DNA of 64,000 nt from Hallerella sp963652365. Lineage in GTDB: Bacteria > Fibrobacterota > Fibrobacteria > Fibrobacterales > Fibrobacteraceae. Both the position numbers and the translations under genes were made by a program. The notes below the pieces were generated by a model that was not told the DNA's origin, made no database searches, and was given only the letters and a program-made list of their open reading frames with translations. Location of the stretch: assembly GCA_963652365.1 (NCBI GenBank), contig CAVJTH010000013.1, positions 5,917-69,916 of the forward strand, read 5' to 3'. Of this stretch, positions 59,707 through 64,000 are shown in pieces (positions within the stretch are counted from its first letter, which is position 1; each line of letters opens with the position of its first letter).

Positions 59707-61584
59707 ATGAAACGCTTTCTACTCACAGTTCTTCTTTTTGCCATTTCTATCTTTGCGCAGGCGACCGATCCGTGGTCCATGATGGAACAGATGCAACAGC
59801 GAATGGCCGCCATGATGGGAGGAGGCTCGGGCAGGTACGCCGGGCAGCTCGTCACCCAGGGGCCCTGGGACATCCAGCTCGACAAGAATTCCGTCGATGC
59901 CGGAGAATCGTTCACGCTGCAGTTCACGGTCGATACCCAAAAGCTCGAAGAATACGGCTCTCGCGAAGTTCCCCGGTTTTCCGTCCAGAACGGCTTTGCG
60001 CTCAAAAGCCTCGACTCGGCGGAAGTCCGGATAGGAAGGCGCGGAACCGGCAAGCAATACAGCTTTCATCTCGTCGCCCCGCGGCAAACGGGCGTCAAGT
60101 CCGCGGGAGTCCTTTCCTGGAAAATCGGTGAAAAGGAATACGACATCTTTCACCTGAACAACATCGAAGTGAAGAAATCCTACGACGAAGCGGCGGTCTC
60201 CGTTTCGCTCACGCCGAACAAGCGGACCGTCTATGAAGGCGAGCAGCTCTCCGTCACGCTTTCCATCCACACGTTCGAGCATTTCCAGGGAAACCTCGTC
60301 GCGACCAGCATGGACCTCGGAAGCGACTTCATCGCCCACCGTGCGGACCTTTCGGACCTGAAGCTCACCCCGATTCCCGAAGCCCCGCGCGAAGCCCGAG
60401 GCAGCGCCAAGTTCGCCTGGCTTTCGCCCGTAAAGACCGGGCAGGTCGCCATTCCGCCGTTCAAGTTCACCTACACGAAGGTCGGAAAGCCCAAGGTCGT
60501 CGAAAAGAAGACGAACAAGGGAGGAATTTCCATGAGCTTCTCGTCCGTGCAGCAGGAACCCGAAGAAGCCGAAGCCCGGACGGCACCGGTCAAGATTCAC
60601 GTTCTTCCCCTCCCCGCCCACGGAAAGCCCAAGGATTTTTCGGGAATGGTCGGAAACTACACGTTCGACGCGGCATTCGACAAGGATTCGCTCGCGCTCG
60701 GCGACGCGCTCACCCTATCCATCCAGATTTCCGGCGACGGCAAGCCGGGAACCGTCACCGACCCGCTCTTGCCCGAATTTTCGGACTTTAGAACCGTCCC
60801 GCCCGAAACAAGCGTCAAGAAAAAGGTCAGCAACGGAAAGGTCGTCACGACCAAGAACATCCGCATCTTCCTCTACCCAAAGAAAAAGGGCGAATTCGAC
60901 ATCCCGGCGATTACCTATTCCTGGTTCAATCCGACAAAGAAAAAATACGAAAGCAAGACGCTCGGTCCGTGGAAGATCAAGGTCGAAAAGGGCGAAGCCT
61001 CCGCAAGCGCCCAGTTCGCGCCAAGCGCACCCTCCTACGCGCCGCAGGCGAAATCCGAAATCGAGGACCTCGGACGGGACATCCGCTACATCCACCCGAT
61101 AGCATCCGTTTCCCCGCAAAAGGCTCCCTTCTTCGCGACTCCCCTCTTCTGGCTTCTCCTTGTCCTGCCGATTTTCCTATACGCGCTTTTCACGTTCTTT
61201 ATCCGGGCGCACCGCAGGCATTCGAGCGACGCCGCCCTGGTCCGCAAGGCAAAGGCCAAGAAGAACCGCAAGAACAGCACGGCCAAGGCCCGGCAAGCGC
61301 TGGAGAAGAACGACGCGAAAGGATTCTACGCGGCGATCGAGAACGGTCTCATCGACTACCTGTCCGACATTTCCAACCGGGAATTCCGCGGCATGACCCG
61401 CGAGCGTCAGAAAGCGAACCTGGAAGAGCTCGGAATCCGCGGAGAATTGCAAGCGAAAATTCTCCAATGTCTCGAAGAATGCGCCTACGCCCGATTCGCT
61501 CCCGCCGGAATCTCGGCAACGGAACTCGGAGACGCCTTCAAGAAATTCGAAGAACTTTGCGACAGCCTGGAGGCGCACAAATGA
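59707..61584 (+). CDS. batD: BatD-family protein
   Basis: The 625-residue protein has a signal peptide (residues 1-18, ending SIFAQ) and three or four Ig-like beta domains as in BatD (e.g. DKNSVDAGESFTLQFTV, TPNKRTVYEGEQLSVTLSI, FDKDSLALGDALTLSIQI). One membrane helix follows (FWLLLVLPIFLYALFTFFI), then a basic cytoplasmic tail. BatD belongs to the Bacteroides aerotolerance operon and stays in the inner membrane facing the periplasm. BatA, BatB, BatC and MoxR are not adjacent. TATCTT ends 9 nt before the ATG, so the leader is about 3 nt. Confidence 0.88.
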   Translation: MKRFLLTVLLFAISIFAQATDPWSMMEQMQQRMAAMMGGGSGRYAGQLVTQGPWDIQLDKNSVDAGESFTLQFTVDTQKLEEYGSREVPRFSVQNGFALKSLDSAEVRIGRRGTGKQYSFHLVAPRQTGVKSAGVLSWKIGEKEYDIFHLNNIEVKKSYDEAAVSVSLTPNKRTVYEGEQLSVTLSIHTFEHFQGNLVATSMDLGSDFIAHRADLSDLKLTPIPEAPREARGSAKFAWLSPVKTGQVAIPPFKFTYTKVGKPKVVEKKTNKGGISMSFSSVQQEPEEAEARTAPVKIHVLPLPAHGKPKDFSGMVGNYTFDAAFDKDSLALGDALTLSIQISGDGKPGTVTDPLLPEFSDFRTVPPETSVKKKVSNGKVVTTKNIRIFLYPKKKGEFDIPAITYSWFNPTKKKYESKTLGPWKIKVEKGEASASAQFAPSAPSYAPQAKSEIEDLGRDIRYIHPIASVSPQKAPFFATPLFWLLLVLPIFLYALFTFFIRAHRRHSSDAALVRKAKAKKNRKNSTAKARQALEKNDAKGFYAAIENGLIDYLSDISNREFRGMTRERQKANLEELGIRGELQAKILQCLEECAYARFAPAGISATELGDAFKKFEELCDSLEAHK

Positions 61585-62348
61585 AAAAGTTCCTGTTTTT
61601 GCTCTTGGCGCTCAGCCTGTCCCTTTTCGCCGAAGAAAGCTGCAAGACGCTCTACACCGGAGCGGCATCCTACAAGGCCGGAGACTTTACGTCGGCGGCG
61701 GAAGCCTGGCAGAACTGCGTCGATAACGGATTCCGGAGCGGCGACCTGTTCTACAACCTGGGAAACGCCTACTTTCGCGAAGGACGCCTCGGGCTATCCA
61801 TTCTGAACTACGAAAAGGCGCTAAGGCTAGACCCCGCCAACGCGGACTATCAATACAACCTGAATTTTGCGCGAAGCCTGACCAAGGACAAGCAGGAATC
61901 CGCCGAAGAGGAAAACCCGATTCTCGAATTTCTTTTCCGGGCGCACCATTTCCTTTCGATGACGGAGCAGCTGTATGCCATCATCGGGCTTGTCTGGCTC
62001 ATCGTCGCGCTCAACGTTTTCCGCATCCTTTCCCAAAGCGCAAGGGCCAAGACGGCGTTTACGCTCGGCGTTCTCCCGGTCGCCGTCCTGCTCGGGATCA
62101 TCGCCTGCAGCGCCGGCTACAAGATTTACCGCGAAAAGACCTATTCCGAGGGAATCGTCATCGTCGAAAGCGCGGACATCACCAGCGGTCCGAGCGACAA
62201 GGCGCAAACGCTCAACATGCTTTCCGAAGGGACTTCCGTCGAAGTCCTCGACGTCAAGGACGGCTGGGCGCACGTCCGCCTCGGTGAAAAGATCAACGGA
62301 TTCGCCAAGGCGAGCGAACTGGGGATTATCCGGATAGACAGCTTCTAG
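61581..62348 (+). CDS. batE: BatE-like TPR/SH3 protein
   Basis: The 255-residue protein has a signal peptide (ending SLFA), TPR repeats (GDLFYNLGNAYFREGRLG, LSILNYEKALRLDPAN), two membrane helices (about residues 130-185) and a C-terminal SH3-type domain (SADITSGPSDKAQTLNMLSE). This order is that of BatE. The ATG overlaps the batD TGA. Confidence 0.88.
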   Translation: MKKFLFLLLALSLSLFAEESCKTLYTGAASYKAGDFTSAAEAWQNCVDNGFRSGDLFYNLGNAYFREGRLGLSILNYEKALRLDPANADYQYNLNFARSLTKDKQESAEEENPILEFLFRAHHFLSMTEQLYAIIGLVWLIVALNVFRILSQSARAKTAFTLGVLPVAVLLGIIACSAGYKIYREKTYSEGIVIVESADITSGPSDKAQTLNMLSEGTSVEVLDVKDGWAHVRLGEKINGFAKASELGIIRIDSF

Positions 62349-62422
62349 GCGGATTCAAGCCCGACAAAGGGATGTCTCCAAAGCGTTCGTTAAGATTTTT
62401 TGAAAAATCATACAAAATATAC

Positions 62423-62432
62423 TATCTTTTTG
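62423..62432 (+). promoter_or_regulatory. Probable -10 element of the Fic gene
   Basis: TATCTTTTTG lies 24 bp before the Fic ATG in an AT-rich stretch (62390-62455). AAGGA follows 9 nt before the ATG, so this transcript has a conventional leader. Confidence 0.45.
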
Positions 62433-62455
62433 AAAAAGAATAAGGAATTTTGAAA

Positions 62456-63937
62456 ATGGTTGCCATTGGATATTCTTTTTTGATTGAAAAATTCAACTTG
62501 GATGTACTTCCGCCGTTGGTACACAGTTTCCTGGTAGATACTTCAACCCAGACAGAAAAAGAAAACGGCATCTATGCGGAAAGGAATTTCCCCCGCTGGC
62601 GACATCCGATAAAAAATACATGGCAAGCCAATCTAAATTTCGCCATCCGTTACGAGGGACTCAATCTCGAAATCCTCAAGGCATTTTTTTTAAAAGTAGA
62701 TGTCCATGAATTCCTAGAAGAAGTCAAGGCAAAACCCACAGGGAGTTATTGCCGTCGCATCTGGTTTCTCTATGAATTTTTAACAGGAAAAAAACTGCCC
62801 TTGGATGACGTCCATTCAGGGCCTTTCGTAGAATTGCAAGATCCGAACAAACAGTTCTCTTTAAGCAACAAAGATTCCAGCCGGGCAAAAAGGCACCGCA
62901 TCATCAACAACCTGCCAGGAAATTCGCATTTCTGTCCGATGGTCCGCCTCACAAAGCCTATTCTTGAGAACAATGCAGACAAATTAAAGCAAGACTCGAA
63001 CGTCCTGCTTTCCGATTTTTCCGCTGAATTATTGTACAGGGCCGTCCGGTTTCTCTACATCAAGGAAACCAAGTCATCCTTCGCCATCGAGCACGAGACG
63101 CCATCCCAAAAAAGAACGGAAAACTTTGTACTTCTGCTCCAGGAAGCCGAAAAAGACTGCCTTTCAAAAGACGGTCTTTGCAAAATTCAAAACGCAATCG
63201 TCGAGGAAAGATATGGACAAAAGGAATGGAGGGAGGATCAGGTTTATGTCGGAGAAACCTTATCCCCCACAGAAGAGCGCATTCATTATATAGCACCAAA
63301 ACCAGAAGACATCGGCAATCTGATGCAGGCATATTTGGACTCCGCCAAACTTTTGAAAAAAGCGGATTGCGATCCCGTGATCGTTTCTGCGATTGTCGCC
63401 TTCTCCTTTGTCTTTCTACATCCATTCGATGACGGCAATGGTCGGACGCACCGTTACCTGTTACACCATATACTTGCCAGCAAAAACTTTACCCCGCTAA
63501 AGATTATTTTTCCCGTGTCGGCGACCCTGTTGAAAAAAACGGAAATCTATGACCGGATGCTCGAGACTTTTTCAAAACGGCTCATGCCATTGTTGGATTA
63601 TTCGATAAGCGATGCCGGAGAAGTTACGGTAAGAAACGATTCCGCGGACTTTTACCGTTTTATGGATTTGACGCCGATTGTCGAAGAATTTCAAAAAATC
63701 GTATCGGAAACAATCCATACGGAATGGAAAGCCGAACTTACCTATCTCCAAAACTATGACAAGATTCGGGCGGGAATGCAAAACGTCGTCGACATGCCCG
63801 AAAAGAAAGCGAACCAGTTTATCCTTTTCGTTCAACAAAACGGAGGAAGCCTCCCCGCACGCCGCAGGGATTATTTCGCCGAGTTAAGCGATGCGGAAAT
63901 CTCCGCAATGGAAAAAATTATCGGGGGGCATACTTGA
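62456..63937 (+). CDS. Fic-domain protein (AMP-transferase), self-inhibited type
   Basis: The 493-residue protein has the complete Fic motif HPFDDGNGRTHR (His322), so it should transfer AMP or another nucleotide part to a protein. An N-terminal inhibitory motif of the S/T-x3-E type, S208-F-A-I-E212, lies about 110 residues before it, as in self-inhibited (class II) Fic proteins; the residue after Glu is His rather than Gly/Asn. The N-terminal 200 residues are a substrate or regulatory domain. ATG 62456 is used (AAGGA, spacing 9); a TTG at 62450 is too close. AT content and codon use differ from neighbours, which suggests transfer. Confidence 0.9.
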   Translation: MVAIGYSFLIEKFNLDVLPPLVHSFLVDTSTQTEKENGIYAERNFPRWRHPIKNTWQANLNFAIRYEGLNLEILKAFFLKVDVHEFLEEVKAKPTGSYCRRIWFLYEFLTGKKLPLDDVHSGPFVELQDPNKQFSLSNKDSSRAKRHRIINNLPGNSHFCPMVRLTKPILENNADKLKQDSNVLLSDFSAELLYRAVRFLYIKETKSSFAIEHETPSQKRTENFVLLLQEAEKDCLSKDGLCKIQNAIVEERYGQKEWREDQVYVGETLSPTEERIHYIAPKPEDIGNLMQAYLDSAKLLKKADCDPVIVSAIVAFSFVFLHPFDDGNGRTHRYLLHHILASKNFTPLKIIFPVSATLLKKTEIYDRMLETFSKRLMPLLDYSISDAGEVTVRNDSADFYRFMDLTPIVEEFQKIVSETIHTEWKAELTYLQNYDKIRAGMQNVVDMPEKKANQFILFVQQNGGSLPARRRDYFAELSDAEISAMEKIIGGHT

Positions 63938-63948
63938 AGTGATTTTAC

Positions 63949-64000
63949 GTGAAACTGCAGAACGCCTACATTTCGGAAAAGGGCGACCAGGTGGGCAACT
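63949..64000 (+). CDS. Possible start of a further gene (partial)
   Basis: After the Fic stop an open frame starts at GTG 63949 and runs off the window: 17 residues VKLQNAYISEKGDQVGN. Base use returns to that of the GC-richer neighbours. The upstream GAAGTG is a weak ribosome-binding site. The true start could be elsewhere. Confidence 0.35.
   Translation, partial: MKLQNAYISEKGDQVGN

Noticed and set aside
1..64000. tRNA, rRNA, insertion sequences, prophage genes
   Set aside because: No cloverleaf, rRNA segment, transposase or integrase was found; intergenic regions are short and accounted for by promoters, repeats or terminators.

Overview
The window is a chromosomal segment of a Fibrobacter-like bacterium (Fibrobacteraceae, FCB superphylum). 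The case rests on three secreted cellulase-type glycoside hydrolases, Ser-rich lipoprotein linkers of the Fibrobacter style, C-terminal domains resembling type IX secretion sorting domains, a short Bacteroidetes-like sigma-70 factor, a ddh route to diaminopimelate, and AT-rich promoters of the form TAnnTTTG. No rRNA, tRNA, CRISPR array, prophage or insertion sequence was found. Nearly all of the sequence is coding. GC looks even and moderately high except in the lower-GC Fic gene at the right end.

Layout. 1-2.6 kb: end of an unknown gene, then a small membrane protein and a P1B-type metal ATPase. 2.7-3.9 kb: a HIRAN-domain protein flanked by two copies of one operator/promoter arrangement. 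3.9-11.4 kb (minus): gltB-gltD-NifA-like activator, a nitrogen assimilation operon. 11.5-15.4 kb (minus): DUF975 protein, orphan vsr, GH9 cellulase, folE. 15.5-18.7 kb: a lipoprotein and an outer-membrane-like protein. 18.7-21.7 kb (minus): YejB/YejE-like peptide permeases with one ATPase. 21.9-24.3 kb: a 31-residue ribosomal-type protein and recD2. 24.3-27.3 kb (minus): an outer membrane protein and small lipoprotein, then ddh-dut. 27.4-30.8 kb: a lipocalin-like secreted protein, then menG-ubiX-ubiA-type genes for late menaquinone synthesis. 30.9-34.3 kb: birA, an M18 aminopeptidase and a porin with a sigma-54 promoter. 34.3-38.8 kb: fmt-rsmB followed by two outer membrane proteins. 38.8-45.7 kb: two GH5 enzymes around ileS. 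45.7-51.8 kb: acetyltransferase, tcdA, FadL-type porin, NERD protein, prfA-prmC. 51.5-57.8 kb (minus): mrp-DUF971-sigma factor-two TPR proteins, plus a small ORF. 57.9-62.3 kb: crcB, a ModF-like ATPase, batD-batE. 62.4-64 kb: a Fic protein and the start of another gene.

The most interesting signal is not one gene. At least eight genes (folE, the 27.4 kb gene, menG, birA, the acetyltransferase, tcdA, crcB, the ModF-like ATPase) have a promoter -10 hexamer ending exactly 6 nt before the ATG and no Shine-Dalgarno sequence. Several others sit at 7-9 nt. This predicts widespread leaderless or nearly leaderless mRNAs transcribed from Bacteroidetes-type TAnnTTTG promoters. Other regulatory candidates are a textbook sigma-54 promoter before a porin, a duplicated TTTGACA-N5-TGTCAAA operator around the HIRAN gene, a 23-bp perfect palindrome near 51.8 kb, and four TAAAC-N5-TTCA direct repeats between tcdA and the FadL-type gene.
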